Shown: positions 34,666-44,566 of the stretch, piece after piece | Layout: each line of letters opens with the position of its first letter | Position numbering within the stretch: the stretch's first letter is position 1 | DNA from: Bordetella parapertussis | GTDB taxonomy: Bacteria > Acidobacteriota > Terriglobia > Bryobacterales > Bryobacteraceae | Assembly: GCA_943328975.2 (NCBI GenBank) | Contig: CALQCC020000019.1 | Location: 16,553 to 80,552 of the forward strand | Direction of reading: 5' to 3' | Length of the DNA: 64,000 bases | Translations under genes and position numbers: made by a program | The notes under the pieces: generated by a model | The model's input: the letters and a program-made list of their open reading frames with translations, nothing else | Databases searched by the model: none | Told to the model about the DNA's origin: nothing

Positions 34666-35345
34666 TTCGATGTCCGTCCCCGCACAATTTTCAATACAGC
34701 TTCTTCAACTTCCAGCGGCGTCAGCCCCGTAGTGTCCACATACTCCGCATCCGGAGCCTGCATCAACGGAGCCTCCGCCCGCGTCCGATCCCGTGTATCC
34801 CGCCCGGCCAATTCCTTGGCCACCTGCTCCACCGGAGCGCCTAACTCCACCGCTCGCCGCGTCGCCCGGGCTTCCGCGCTAGCGTCCAAGAAGACCTTCA
34901 CGCGAGCATCTGGAAACACGACCGTTCCGATATCGCGCCCTTCCATCACGGCCGGGCCCCTGGACCCGATCCGCCGCTGCTCGTCGCGCATCGCCCGCCG
35001 AACTCCCGGATACGTGGCCACCTTCGACGCGGCCTCGCTCACGTGCGGCTCCCGGATCTCCGCCGAAACGTCCTCGCCGTTCAAGAGCACCCGCCCTTCA
35101 ACAAACTCGACCCGCGTTTCCCGAGCCAGTTGCTCCAGCCGATGCATGTCGTCCAGGTCCATCCCGAGCCGCAGCGCCCAACACGCAACCGACCGGTACA
35201 TCGCGCCCGTATCAATATAGGTGTAGCCCAGCCGTCGAGCCACGCTCCGCGCTACCGTGCTCTTCCCCGAGCCCCCCGGCCCATCAATGGCCACTATCGT
35301 ATGGTTCGTCACTTCTTCCCAGTATTCCACAGCCCCCACCGGCAC
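34662..35345 (-). CDS. cmk: Cytidylate kinase
   Basis: A 227-residue (d)CMP kinase that makes (d)CDP from (d)CMP and ATP. The P-loop is GPGGSGKST, followed by YTYIDTGAMYRSVACWAL, MEGRDIGTVVFPDA and VFLDASAEARATRRA. Several GTG codons could start it: 35345 (used here), 35330 or 35312, the last giving the compact VTNHTIVAIDG opening closest to the family norm. None has an ideal ribosome site. It precedes lysC with a four-base overlap. Confidence 0.93.
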   Translation of the reverse strand: MPVGAVEYWEEVTNHTIVAIDGPGGSGKSTVARSVARRLGYTYIDTGAMYRSVACWALRLGMDLDDMHRLEQLARETRVEFVEGRVLLNGEDVSAEIREPHVSEAASKVATYPGVRRAMRDEQRRIGSRGPAVMEGRDIGTVVFPDARVKVFLDASAEARATRRAVELGAPVEQVAKELAGRDTRDRTRAEAPLMQAPDAEYVDTTGLTPLEVEEAVLKIVRGRTSN

Positions 35346-35415
35346 ACGCGGCCCGTTCCGTCTTAGGAGGCCATCATAACCCGTAGCTTAGAAAGGCCGT
35401 GTCGGGTAACCTCGG

Positions 35416-35453
35416 CAGGGTAGTGACCGCCTCTCTATAGAAGTCCTACCCTG
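35416..35453. repeat. Inverted repeat upstream of the RND operon
   Basis: Perfect eight-base arms CAGGGTAG (35416-35423) and CTACCCTG (35446-35453) with 22 bases between them, in the 157-base gap between cmk and the RND adaptor gene. It could be an operator for a dimeric regulator of the efflux operon, or a weak hairpin. There is no T-run after it, so it is not a terminator. Confidence 0.5.
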
Positions 35454-35487
35454 TCTCTAAGCACAGGCGAGCACTGTGGCGTAGGAG

Positions 35488-35493
35488 TATACT
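35488..35493 (+). promoter_or_regulatory. Candidate -10 box of the RND operon
   Basis: TATACT lies nine bases before the GTG start of the adaptor gene, with AAAGGA between. If this is the -10 box, transcription would start almost at the start codon and the message would be nearly leaderless. No good -35 box is seen. Confidence 0.4.
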
Positions 35494-35502
35494 AAAGGAC
35501 GC

Positions 35503-36951
35503 GTGAAACTACCAATGAATATCAGGTGCAGCCATAAGTTATTTGTAGTGAGTGCTTTAGCGGTCTTACTTGCAGGCTGTGCTGCCACCGAAACACCGGT
35601 CGCGGAAGGCAAAGGCGGCAAGGGCGGCAAAGGAAAAGGCAAGGGCGGTGGCCCAGTCCCAGTCCTCACTGCGGCAGCGCACCTGAAAAACGTGCCCATT
35701 GAGATCCAAGTGGTCGGCAATGTGGAGCCGTATTCCGTGGTCAGCCTGCGCGCTCAAGTCAGCGGACAGCTCACCAACGTCCTGCTGAAAGACGGCGATT
35801 TCGTGAAAAAGGGCGATCCCCTCTTTACCATCGATTCCCGCCAGATCGACGGACAGTTGGCTCAGTCCGAAGCCAACTTGGCCCGCAGTACCGCCCAGTT
35901 AGCGCAAGCCGAAGCCAATCTGGCGCGCGACTCCGCCCAGGAAACCTACTCCCGCAGCGTGGCGGACCGCAACGCACAGTTGGTCCAGGACGGCATCTTG
36001 TCGAAGGATCAAGGCCAGCAAACCCGCGCCAACGCCGACGCACTTGGCCAAGCCATGGTCGCCGACCGCGCAGCCATCCAAAGCGCCCGCGCTCAGATCG
36101 CAGCCGACCAGGCCGCCATCAATAACATCCGGCTCCAGCGAACCTACACCTCGGTATCCGCGCCTATCGACGGTCGCACCGGGAACGTGACTCAGAAGCT
36201 AGGCAATATCGTCACCGCGAACAACACAGAGCTGGCCTCTATCCAGCAGGTCGAACCCATCTACGTGGCTTTCGCTGTTCCCGAAAGCCGCCTTAATGAA
36301 ATCAAACGCTATTTCGACCAAGGCGGCAAACTGCCCGTTACTACCCGTCCGCAGGGCGATAGCGCGGTCGGCAGTGGGATCGGGGGCGGGGAAGCCGTCG
36401 AGCGTGGCTATCTCACCTTCATTGACAGCTCGGTCGACACCAGCACCGGCACCATCCGCCTGAAGGGCACCTTCACCAACGAAAACCGTAAGCTGTGGCC
36501 GGGACAGTTCGTGAACGTTACCTTGCAACTTACCACCCGGCAGAATGCCGTGGTTGTGCCCAACCAAGCCGTGCAAACCGGACAGGACGGCACCTTCGTG
36601 TATGTCGTCGACGAAGAGAACAAAGTTTCTTTCCGGCCCGTAAAAGTCGGCCCCCGCGTGGACCTGGAAATGGTGATCGAGGAAGGTCTGAAGGCCGGCG
36701 AGATCGTCGTCACCGAAGGCCAGCTTCGCCTCCAGCCTGGCTCCACGGTTCAGACCAGCGGCGGAAACGGCCGAGCTGGTGACGGCAATGGCAGAGGCAA
36801 AGGCGATGCCAATGGCAAAGGCAATGCCAAGTCCGACGACGCCCCGCCCGAACCTGCTGGCAAGGACGATTTCAAGGGCGGTAAAGAAGGATTCAAAGGC
36901 AAGGGTGGTTTTGGCGGCAAGGGCAAGCGCGGCGGACCCGACGGCGCCTAA
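35503..36951 (+). CDS. RND efflux periplasmic adaptor (membrane fusion lipoprotein)
   Basis: A 482-residue adaptor that links an RND pump to an outer-membrane channel. The signal peptide ends in a lipobox LLAGC. A Lys/Gly-rich linker (GKGGKGGKGKGKGGG) precedes the barrel-sandwich start VVGNVEPYSVVSLRAQVSGQL. A helical hairpin follows at about 125-215 (QLAQSEANLARSTAQLAQAEANL), then the second lipoyl half TYTSVSAPIDGRTGN and the beta-barrel. The C-terminus is again rich in Gly, Lys and Asp (GKGDANGKGNAKSDD and onward), an unusual low-complexity tail at both ends. AAGGA before the GTG supports the start. It is 21 bases upstream of the first permease. Confidence 0.9.
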   Translation: MKLPMNIRCSHKLFVVSALAVLLAGCAATETPVAEGKGGKGGKGKGKGGGPVPVLTAAAHLKNVPIEIQVVGNVEPYSVVSLRAQVSGQLTNVLLKDGDFVKKGDPLFTIDSRQIDGQLAQSEANLARSTAQLAQAEANLARDSAQETYSRSVADRNAQLVQDGILSKDQGQQTRANADALGQAMVADRAAIQSARAQIAADQAAINNIRLQRTYTSVSAPIDGRTGNVTQKLGNIVTANNTELASIQQVEPIYVAFAVPESRLNEIKRYFDQGGKLPVTTRPQGDSAVGSGIGGGEAVERGYLTFIDSSVDTSTGTIRLKGTFTNENRKLWPGQFVNVTLQLTTRQNAVVVPNQAVQTGQDGTFVYVVDEENKVSFRPVKVGPRVDLEMVIEEGLKAGEIVVTEGQLRLQPGSTVQTSGGNGRAGDGNGRGKGDANGKGNAKSDDAPPEPAGKDDFKGGKEGFKGKGGFGGKGKRGGPDGA

Positions 36952-36972
36952 ACAACCTGCGAGGACAAAGCT

Positions 36973-39900
36973 GTGAACTTTTCTGAAGTCTTCATCCGGC
37001 GTCCCATCGCCACTACGTTGCTCATGGCGGCGCTGGCGTTGTTCGGTGTTGTCGCCTATCAGACCTTGCCGGTCAGCGACATGCCCGACGTCGAAATGCC
37101 GACGCTGCAGGTCCAAGCCAATCTTCCCGGCGCCGATCCCGGCACCATGGCGTCCTCGGTCGCCACCGTACTCGAACGCCAGTTCACCACCATCGCCGGC
37201 GTGGACTCCATGCGTTCCACCAGCGGCAGCGGCCAAACCTCCATCACCCTGCAGTTCGATATCAGCCGCGACGTCGACGGAGCTTCCGTGGACGTCCAGA
37301 CCGCCATCGCCGAAGCCATGCCTCTGCTGCCCTCCGGCATGACCGCGCCCCCCTCGTTCAAGAAACAGAACCCCGGCGACCAGGCCATCTTCTACATGAC
37401 GCTGATCTCCGACACCGTCGCCATGTCCGACTTGGCCGACTTCGCGGAGACCGTCGTTGCGCCCCGCATCTCCATGGTCAGCGGCGTCGCGCAAGTTCAA
37501 GTGCAAGGCGCGGCCAAGTACGCAGTGCGCGTCCAACTCGACCCCGACAAACTCGTCGCCAAGAAGATCGGTATCAACGAAGTTACCAACGCCATCAACA
37601 ACTGGAATCCCAACGCCCCCACCGGGACCATGTACGGTCCGCGTCAAGCCTACACCCTGAAGCTCAACGGCGAACTGCACAACGCCGAAGGTTTCGGCGA
37701 CTTGATCATTTCCTGGCGCAATGGATCGGCCGTCCGCCTGCGCGACGTCGCCGACGTAGTAGACAGCGTTGAAAACGACATGAACGCCGCCTGGATGTAT
37801 AACGGCGGAAAAATGCAACGAGCCGTACAAATGCAGGTGATGAAGCAGCCCGGTGCCAACACCATCGAAGTTGCGGACGCCGTCAAGGCGCTCTTCCCCA
37901 CCTTCGAGGCCCAATTGCCTCCCTCGGTCAGCCTGACCACTCGCGGCGACCGTTCCGATACCATCCGCGGCTCCTTCCGCGACATTCAACGCACCATGGC
38001 CACCACCATGGCGCTGGTCGTCGTCGTGATTTTCGTTTTCCTGCGCAGTGGACGCGCCACCCTGATTCCTGCCCTCGCGCTGCCGTTTTCTATCCTCGGC
38101 ACCGTCGCCGTGATGAAGCTATTCGGGTTCAGCCTCAACACCCTCTCCATGATGGCGTTGATCCTCTCGGTCTGCTTCGTCGTCGACGACGCCATCGTGA
38201 TGCTCGAGAACATCGTCCGGCACATTGAGTCGGGCATGTCGCCGCTCGCCGCCGCCTATAAAGGATCCAAGGAAATCGGCTTCACCATTTTGTCGATGAC
38301 CGTGTCGCTGGCCGCCGTCTTCATCCCCATCCTGTTCATGAGCGGCATGCTAGGCCGCATCTTCCGCGAATTCGCCGTCACCATCTGCGTCGCCATCCTG
38401 GTCTCTGGTGTGGTTTCGATCACCCTCTCGCCCATGCTCTGCAGCATGCTGTTGCGCCCGCATACCGAAAAGCACGGTTGGCTCTACCGCTTCACCGACC
38501 GCGGCTTCCAAGCCCTGCTCCGCGCCTACGCCTGGAGCCTGCGCGGCGTACTCAACCACCGCTTCGCGATGCTGGTCGTCTTCTTCGGCGTGATCGGCGC
38601 CACCGGCTACCTCTATACGTTGGTCCCCAAGGGCTTCATCCCCAATGGCGACAATGACCAGATGCAGATCAACGTGCAGATGGCCCAAGGCACCTCGTTC
38701 TACAAAGCAGTCGAGCTGCAGCAAAAGGTCGCCGACGTGGTCCGTCAGGATCCGGACGTGGAAACCTTTATGACCAATGCCGGCAACGGCAACAACGGTC
38801 GTTTCTTCACCATGTTGAAGACCCCCCGCGACTTCACCGCGCAGCAGATCGCCGAGCGTCTACGTCCCAAGTTCGCCCGCATCCCCGGTGTGAACGTAGT
38901 CACCCAGATCCAGCCCCCCATCCGTATCGGAGGCGGTGGCTTCAACTCCCGCAGCAATAACGACATCACACTGCAAGGTCCCGATACCGAAGAGCTCTAC
39001 GCCAGCGCGCGTCAATTCGAAGACATCCTCAAGGATGTTCCCGAAGTGCAGGACGTCAACAGCGACCTCGAATTCCGCAGCCCGCAAATCCACGTCGACA
39101 TCGACCGCGAACGCGCCGCTCTCTACGGCCTCAGCCCCTCCGATATTTCCAACGCTCTCTACGGAGCCTACGGCCCGCGCAACGTTTCCATGATCTACTC
39201 CCCCAAGACGCAATACCGCGTCGTCATGGAAGTGCAAAAGAAATATCAGGCCTACTCGGACTACCTGTCCAAGATTTACTTCAAGACTAACGACGGCAAA
39301 CTTGTCCCCCTCGATTCCTTGGCCAAGGTCACCGAAACAGTCGGACCCCAGAGCATCGCGCACGCCGGCCAGTTGCCCGCCGTCACCGTATCCTTCAACC
39401 TGCGCCCCGGCATTGCGCTGGGCGATGTCACCGGCAAGATCCTCGACCTGGCCAAGAAGAACCTCCCCGCGAATGTTTCCGCCAGCTTCTCCGGCAACGC
39501 GGCCGCTTTCCAGGATTCCATCGGCGATCTCGGCCTGCTCTTCCTGATCGCGATCCTGGTGGTCTACATCGTTCTGGGTGTTCTCTACGAAAGCTACATT
39601 CACCCGTTGACCATTCTCTCCGGCCTGCCCTCTGCCTGCCTGGGAGCTCTGCTCACGCTCTACATCTTTAAGGGCGAACTCAACATCTACTCCTTCGTCG
39701 GACTCATCATCCTGGTCGGCATCGTCAAGAAGAATGCGATCATGCAGATCGATTTTGCGCTGGCCGAAGAACGTGCCGGCGCCGCCTCTCCCAGCGATGC
39801 AATCTACCGCGGCTGCCTCATCCGCTTCCGCCCCATCATGATGACCACGGTCGCGGCCATGTTGGGCGCCATCCCCATTGCCTTCGGTTCTGGCCCCGGC

Positions 39901-40077
39901 GGCGAAGCCCGCCGTCCCCTGGGTCTCACCGTCCTGGGCGGCTTGGGCCTCTCGCAAATCATGACGCTCTATCTCACGCCGGTGGTCTACACCTATATGG
40001 CCCGCATCACGGCGCGACGTAAAGAAAAGACCCCCATCTTCACGCCGACCCAGCCAGCGGCTGGTTTTGGTGACTAA
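36973..40077 (+). CDS. RND efflux permease, first of a pair (MdtB-like)
   Basis: A 1,034-residue HAE1-type proton antiporter with 12 helices and two large periplasmic loops. It opens VNFSEVFIRRPIATTLLMAALALFGVVAYQ; helix-4 reads LSVCFVVDDAIVMLENIVRHIE, containing the proton-relay Asp pair; and it has the GFIPNGDNDQMQINVQ and RPIMMTTVAAMLGAIPIAFG motifs. The GTG start has GAGGA twelve bases before. With the second permease 23 bases downstream it resembles the MdtBC pair, in which two different permeases form a mixed trimer. The tail ends AGFGD. Confidence 0.93.
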   Translation: MNFSEVFIRRPIATTLLMAALALFGVVAYQTLPVSDMPDVEMPTLQVQANLPGADPGTMASSVATVLERQFTTIAGVDSMRSTSGSGQTSITLQFDISRDVDGASVDVQTAIAEAMPLLPSGMTAPPSFKKQNPGDQAIFYMTLISDTVAMSDLADFAETVVAPRISMVSGVAQVQVQGAAKYAVRVQLDPDKLVAKKIGINEVTNAINNWNPNAPTGTMYGPRQAYTLKLNGELHNAEGFGDLIISWRNGSAVRLRDVADVVDSVENDMNAAWMYNGGKMQRAVQMQVMKQPGANTIEVADAVKALFPTFEAQLPPSVSLTTRGDRSDTIRGSFRDIQRTMATTMALVVVVIFVFLRSGRATLIPALALPFSILGTVAVMKLFGFSLNTLSMMALILSVCFVVDDAIVMLENIVRHIESGMSPLAAAYKGSKEIGFTILSMTVSLAAVFIPILFMSGMLGRIFREFAVTICVAILVSGVVSITLSPMLCSMLLRPHTEKHGWLYRFTDRGFQALLRAYAWSLRGVLNHRFAMLVVFFGVIGATGYLYTLVPKGFIPNGDNDQMQINVQMAQGTSFYKAVELQQKVADVVRQDPDVETFMTNAGNGNNGRFFTMLKTPRDFTAQQIAERLRPKFARIPGVNVVTQIQPPIRIGGGGFNSRSNNDITLQGPDTEELYASARQFEDILKDVPEVQDVNSDLEFRSPQIHVDIDRERAALYGLSPSDISNALYGAYGPRNVSMIYSPKTQYRVVMEVQKKYQAYSDYLSKIYFKTNDGKLVPLDSLAKVTETVGPQSIAHAGQLPAVTVSFNLRPGIALGDVTGKILDLAKKNLPANVSASFSGNAAAFQDSIGDLGLLFLIAILVVYIVLGVLYESYIHPLTILSGLPSACLGALLTLYIFKGELNIYSFVGLIILVGIVKKNAIMQIDFALAEERAGAASPSDAIYRGCLIRFRPIMMTTVAAMLGAIPIAFGSGPGGEARRPLGLTVLGGLGLSQIMTLYLTPVVYTYMARITARRKEKTPIFTPTQPAAGFGD

Positions 40078-40092
40078 GACTTGGTGACTAAG
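40067..40092 (+). repeat. Short tandem duplication at the permease junction
   Basis: TTGGTGACTAAG occurs at 40067-40078 and 40081-40092, a period of 14 bases. The first copy contains the Gly-Asp-stop end of the upstream permease. It looks like a recent slippage duplication in the intergenic joint and has no evident function. Confidence 0.6.
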
Positions 40093-40100
40093 CTCTCGCA

Positions 40101-43100
40101 ATGAATCTCTCGCAGCCATTTATTGAACGTCCCATCGCCACCAGCCTCTTGATGGGAGCCATCGCGCTCTTCGGCTCCGTCGCCTATCAAAAGCTGGCCG
40201 TCAGCGATCTTCCCAACGTGGACTTCCCCACGCTGCAAGTCACCGCGCAGTTGCCCGGAGCCAGCCCTGACACTATGGCGGCTTCGGTCGCCACTCCGCT
40301 CGAAAACCAGTTCTCCACCATCGCCGGCATTGAGTCGATGACCTCCATCAACTCGCTCGGCTCCACTCAGATCACCCTTGAATTTGCGCTCGATCGAAGT
40401 ATGGATGGCGCCGCCATCGACGTGCAGGCCGCCATCACCCAAGCCTCGCGCCAGTTGCCGCAGGGCATGCCGACCCCGCCAACGTTCGCCAAGGTCAACC
40501 CCGCCGATCAACCCGTCATCTATCTCACGCTCACCTCCAAGCAGGTTCCTCTGTGGACCCTGGATGAATTCGCCGAAACCCGCATCGCCCAACGCTTGTC
40601 CATGGTCACCGGCGTCGCGCAGGTGCAGGTCTTGGGAGCGCAGAAATACGCGGTGCACGTCCAGATGGATCCGCACGCCCTCGCCTCCCACAACGTCGGC
40701 ATCAACGAAGTTGAAAACGCGCTGCGTGCCTGGAACGTCAATCTGCCCACCGGCCAGATTACGGGACCACAACGTTCCTTCGCGCTGCAGACCTCCGGCC
40801 AGTTGACCAGCGCCGATCAATACCGTTCGCTCGTCGTCGCCTACCGCAATGGCATCCCCGTGCGCCTGGAAGAACTTGGCGAACTGGTCGATAGCGTGGA
40901 AGACGACAAGACCGCTTCCTGGTTCTACACCAAGCAGGATGACCAGCGCGCCATCGTGCTCGCCATCCAACGCCAGCCTGGGACCAACACCATGGCGGTC
41001 ACCGATAACATCAAGGGCCTGCTCCCGGTCTTTGAAACCGAACTTCCGCCGTCGGTTCATATGGACGTTTTGTACGATCGTTCGCAGACCATCCGCGAAT
41101 CGTTCGACGACGTGAAGGTCACCATGCTGCTGACGCTGGCTCTGGTCATCGGCGTAATCTTCCTGTTCCTGCGTAACTTCTCCGCCACCGTCATCCCGAG
41201 CCTCGCGCTGCCGTTCTCCATCGTCGGTACCTTCGCCGTGATGTACATGATGAACTACAGCCTGGACAACCTGTCCATGATGGCGCTGATTCTTTCCGTC
41301 GGCTTCGTCGTCGATGATGCCATCGTGATGTTGGAAAACATCTTCCGCCACATGGAATTGGGCAAGAAACCGTTGGAAGCCTCACTGATCGGGTCCAGCG
41401 AAATCGGCGGCACCATCGTGTCGATGACCCTGTCTCTCACCGCCGTTTTCATCCCTGTGCTCTTCATGGGAGGCATCCTCGGTCGCCTCTTCCGCGAATT
41501 CGCCGTCACCATCTGCGTCGCGATTCTGATCTCCGGAGTCGTCAGCGTCACGCTCACGCCGATGCTGTGCAGCCGCTTCCTGCGCGTGAAACACGGTGGA
41601 CATGGCATCCTCTATCGCGCCACCGAGGCCGTCTTCGACTGGATGCTGCGCATGTATGACGTCAGTCTACAAGTGGTGCTGCGCTACCGGCCCCTGACCA
41701 TGGTCGTGTTCGTCGCCGTGCTGGGTGGAACCGTCGTCTTATTTGAACGCATCCCCAAAGGTTTCATCCCCGATCAGGATACCGACCAGCTTGCCGTGAT
41801 CACCGAAGCGCAACAAGGTACCTCGTTTTACCAGATGTCCGAGTATCAGAAGACCGTCGCCGAAGTGGTTCGCGCGCACCCCGATGTCGAAGCCTTCACC
41901 TCTTCCGTTGGCGGCACCGCGTCCAGCACCCTGGGTGGTCCGAACTATGGACAACTTGTCGTCCGCCTCAAGCCCCGCGCTGAACGCACCAAACTAGTCG
42001 ATGACATTATTGCCGAGCTGCGTCCTCAACTGGAAGGTCTGCCCGGAGTAAAGGTCTACCTGCAAAATCCGCCCACCGTCCGCATCGGCGGACAGGTCAC
42101 CAAGAGTCTCTATCAGCTCTCGCTGCAATCGGTCGACAAGCCTGCCCTGTACGCCACCGCAGCCAAGCTTGAGGAATTGATCGCGCAAGTGCCCGGTGTC
42201 ATCGACGTCACTACCAACGTCGCCATCACCAGCCCGCAGATCAACATCACCATCGATCGCGACCGCGCCGCCGCACTGCAGGTCAACGCGAACCAGATTG
42301 AAAACTCTTTCTACGACGCCTACGGCCCCCGCTGGGTATCCACCATCTACGGCTCATCCAACCAGTACAAAGTTCTACTGGAGCTGAAACCGCAATTCCA
42401 GTCCGATCCCAACGCGCTCTCCCTGCTCTACTTCAAGGCAGGGCAGGGCAACCTGATCCCGCTCGATACCCTCGCTCAGGTGAAGCAAGAAGTCGGACCG
42501 CAGTCCGTCAATCACTACGGCCAGCTCTCCGCCGCCACTGTATCGTTTAACCTGCTCCCCGGCGCATCCCTCGGTGGCGTGTTCGATAAAATCGCGACCA
42601 TCACGGGCGACCCCGAAAACGTCCCCGTGGAAGTCGGCACCGCATGGCAGGGAGCAGCGAAGGCGTTCCAAGGCCAGCAGGGCAATACTTGGGTGCTACT
42701 GCTAGTCGCCATCTTCGTCGTCTACATCGTGTTGGGCATTCTCTACGAAAGCTACATCCACCCGTTGACGATTCTCTCCGGGCTGCCCTCGGCCGGCTTC
42801 GGAGCACTGGCCACGCTGTACATGTTCGGCATGGATCTCAACATATACGCCTTCGTCGGCTTGATCATGTTGATCGGCATCGTCGAAAAGAACGCGATCA
42901 TGCAGATCGATTTCGCCCTCGACGCCGAACGCACTCAAGGCCTGCCGCCCATCAAGGCCATCTACGAAGGCTGCCTCATCCGCTTCCGCCCGATCATGAT
43001 GACCACCATGGCCGCGCTCTTCGGAGCTGTCCCCATCGCGATGGGCTACGGAGCCGGTGGCGAAGCTCGCCAGCCCCTGGGCTTAGCAGTTGTCGGCGGT

Positions 43101-43235
43101 CTGATGTTCTCGCAATTGGTCACACTCTATCTGACCCCTGTCTTCTATACCTACATGGCAGCCCTGCAAACTTGGCTAGGCAGGAACCGGACAGTGAAAA
43201 CTTCCCATCCGGTCCCCGCGACCATGGGCGACTAG
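40101..43235 (+). CDS. RND efflux permease, second of a pair (MdtC-like)
   Basis: A 1,044-residue HAE1-type permease, intact, closely related to the interrupted pump at 2101. It reads MNLSQPFIERPIATSLLMGAIALFGSVAYQKLAVSDLPNVDFP, keeps the helix-4 Asp pair in SVGFVVDDAIVMLENIFRHME, and has GFIPDQDTDQLAVITEAQ and SLYQLSLQ, where the pump at 2101 has its stop. No good ribosome site is present; translation may be coupled to the upstream permease. A 12-base direct repeat, TTGGTGACTAAG, lies between the genes. The stop overlaps the convergent porin gene by four bases. No outer-membrane channel gene is in the operon. Confidence 0.93.
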   Translation: MNLSQPFIERPIATSLLMGAIALFGSVAYQKLAVSDLPNVDFPTLQVTAQLPGASPDTMAASVATPLENQFSTIAGIESMTSINSLGSTQITLEFALDRSMDGAAIDVQAAITQASRQLPQGMPTPPTFAKVNPADQPVIYLTLTSKQVPLWTLDEFAETRIAQRLSMVTGVAQVQVLGAQKYAVHVQMDPHALASHNVGINEVENALRAWNVNLPTGQITGPQRSFALQTSGQLTSADQYRSLVVAYRNGIPVRLEELGELVDSVEDDKTASWFYTKQDDQRAIVLAIQRQPGTNTMAVTDNIKGLLPVFETELPPSVHMDVLYDRSQTIRESFDDVKVTMLLTLALVIGVIFLFLRNFSATVIPSLALPFSIVGTFAVMYMMNYSLDNLSMMALILSVGFVVDDAIVMLENIFRHMELGKKPLEASLIGSSEIGGTIVSMTLSLTAVFIPVLFMGGILGRLFREFAVTICVAILISGVVSVTLTPMLCSRFLRVKHGGHGILYRATEAVFDWMLRMYDVSLQVVLRYRPLTMVVFVAVLGGTVVLFERIPKGFIPDQDTDQLAVITEAQQGTSFYQMSEYQKTVAEVVRAHPDVEAFTSSVGGTASSTLGGPNYGQLVVRLKPRAERTKLVDDIIAELRPQLEGLPGVKVYLQNPPTVRIGGQVTKSLYQLSLQSVDKPALYATAAKLEELIAQVPGVIDVTTNVAITSPQINITIDRDRAAALQVNANQIENSFYDAYGPRWVSTIYGSSNQYKVLLELKPQFQSDPNALSLLYFKAGQGNLIPLDTLAQVKQEVGPQSVNHYGQLSAATVSFNLLPGASLGGVFDKIATITGDPENVPVEVGTAWQGAAKAFQGQQGNTWVLLLVAIFVVYIVLGILYESYIHPLTILSGLPSAGFGALATLYMFGMDLNIYAFVGLIMLIGIVEKNAIMQIDFALDAERTQGLPPIKAIYEGCLIRFRPIMMTTMAALFGAVPIAMGYGAGGEARQPLGLAVVGGLMFSQLVTLYLTPVFYTYMAALQTWLGRNRTVKTSHPVPATMGD

Positions 43236-44566
43236 AAGTTATACCCGACCATCAAGAACGGGAAATCATACCCGTTCCCCTGCGTCGTCTTCTTCAAGAA
43301 CGACCCCGGGAACAAGTGCGCGTATCCGAACGCAATCGACATCTGCTTGGTAGCCGCATACGTCCCAGTCAGATCCACTTCCGCTCCGATGTACTTCCCC
43401 GCCAGTCCGGTTGTGTCGCGAACCACGGCCGTGCCGTTCGCCGCGTACAGCGCGTCCTTCGCACTCGCCAGCCACAGCCAGTGATAGCGAGGCGTGAACG
43501 TCCACTTCGTGCTCGGCTTCAGTGCCGCCGCGATCTGGACGTTGCTGACGTTCTTCCACCCCACCTGATCGGCGAAGCCCATCTTGTCATGCCCCGTCGG
43601 ATACAGCTGATCGAATGTCCCACGTTTGCCGTCGGTCGGATTCTTATCGCCCGAGGCGTAGTTGTACTCCACCATCCACTTCGGCTGCATCAGCATCTTG
43701 GGAGTCGTATACCCCAACATCCAATGTCCTGCCCACGCGCCGATATCGTCGTTCGCCAGCGAACCCCACTGCCGGTTCATCTCCGTGTTGTAGTCGAAGT
43801 TGGTCTTGCCCATCTTGCCTACAAACCGGATACCGTACGTTTTGAAATCGCGCTTGCCCAGCACGCCCGTTTCCGATCTCAAGCCGCGCGTCACCCGCCA
43901 CAACACATACGGCTCAATCGTCATGTTCTTCACCAGCTTCGGAGCGTTCACCCAGATGCCATGCAGGTTGTCTGCTTTGTTGCGCAAGCCGCGATTAAAC
44001 TCGCCGTCTACCTGTGCCACAACCGTGGAAGCAAACGCATCGAACCGAGCTCCCTTCCAGCGATACGTCGCGCGCACGGCATCAAAGCTACGCGCCGTAT
44101 TCATCCAGTTCAAGTGACCCAACAGCCGCATGTCGCCGAACGCAAACTCCTGCCGCCCCGCGCGCACGCCGAATTTCTTATTCTCTGAGTCGCCCAATTC
44201 CACATAGGCGACGCGCAAGTCCATTCTGTCCTGGAACGGCGGCGCAGGCACAGTGTTCTTGCCATAGACGCGAGCATCCTGCATCTGGAAGCTGAATCGC
44301 AACCACGGCGTGGGGTTTACGTTCATGTTGATCCGGAAGCGACTCAAATAGTACGCGTCGCTGTTGTTGTTCTTGAACGCCCCGCCGCTGAAGCCTTCCA
44401 CGCGGCCCTGATACACTCCGCTGAACTTCAGCCACTTGGGCAAATCTTTGTTTAATTCTCCGGAGGGAAGTTGAAAGTTTGTTCCAGTCGGCGTCGAAGC
44501 CGCCGGTGCCTGAGCAAACATTGGTGCCGCAAACAATGCCGCCGTGGCCCAAAAACGAAAGGTCAT
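43232..44566 (-). CDS. Outer-membrane porin, alginate-export-like family
   Basis: A 444-residue beta-barrel protein. The signal peptide MTFRFWATAALFAAPMFAQA precedes a periplasmic start, then alternating strands such as LKFSGVYQGRVEGFSGGAFKNNNSDAYYLSRFRINMNVNP and RVAYVELGDSENKKFGVRAGRQEFAFGDMRLLGH, typical of the Alginate_exp barrel. The C-terminus ends in Phe (MVGYNF), the usual BAM recognition signal. The ATG at 44566 follows AGGAGATC. It is divergent from the NrtA-like operon and probably carries that operon's substrate across the outer membrane. Confidence 0.85.
   Translation of the reverse strand: MTFRFWATAALFAAPMFAQAPAASTPTGTNFQLPSGELNKDLPKWLKFSGVYQGRVEGFSGGAFKNNNSDAYYLSRFRINMNVNPTPWLRFSFQMQDARVYGKNTVPAPPFQDRMDLRVAYVELGDSENKKFGVRAGRQEFAFGDMRLLGHLNWMNTARSFDAVRATYRWKGARFDAFASTVVAQVDGEFNRGLRNKADNLHGIWVNAPKLVKNMTIEPYVLWRVTRGLRSETGVLGKRDFKTYGIRFVGKMGKTNFDYNTEMNRQWGSLANDDIGAWAGHWMLGYTTPKMLMQPKWMVEYNYASGDKNPTDGKRGTFDQLYPTGHDKMGFADQVGWKNVSNVQIAAALKPSTKWTFTPRYHWLWLASAKDALYAANGTAVVRDTTGLAGKYIGAEVDLTGTYAATKQMSIAFGYAHLFPGSFLKKTTQGNGYDFPFLMVGYNF

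Noticed and set aside
35545..35565. CIRCE-like half-site (GAGTGCTT)
   Set aside because: It is inside the adaptor coding sequence and has no matching second half.
36199..37989. 596-residue minus-strand frame, and similar long frames at 38860-40119 and 40074-41351
   Set aside because: All are antisense to the two intact RND permeases and show Gly/Asp/His-rich shadow composition without domains.
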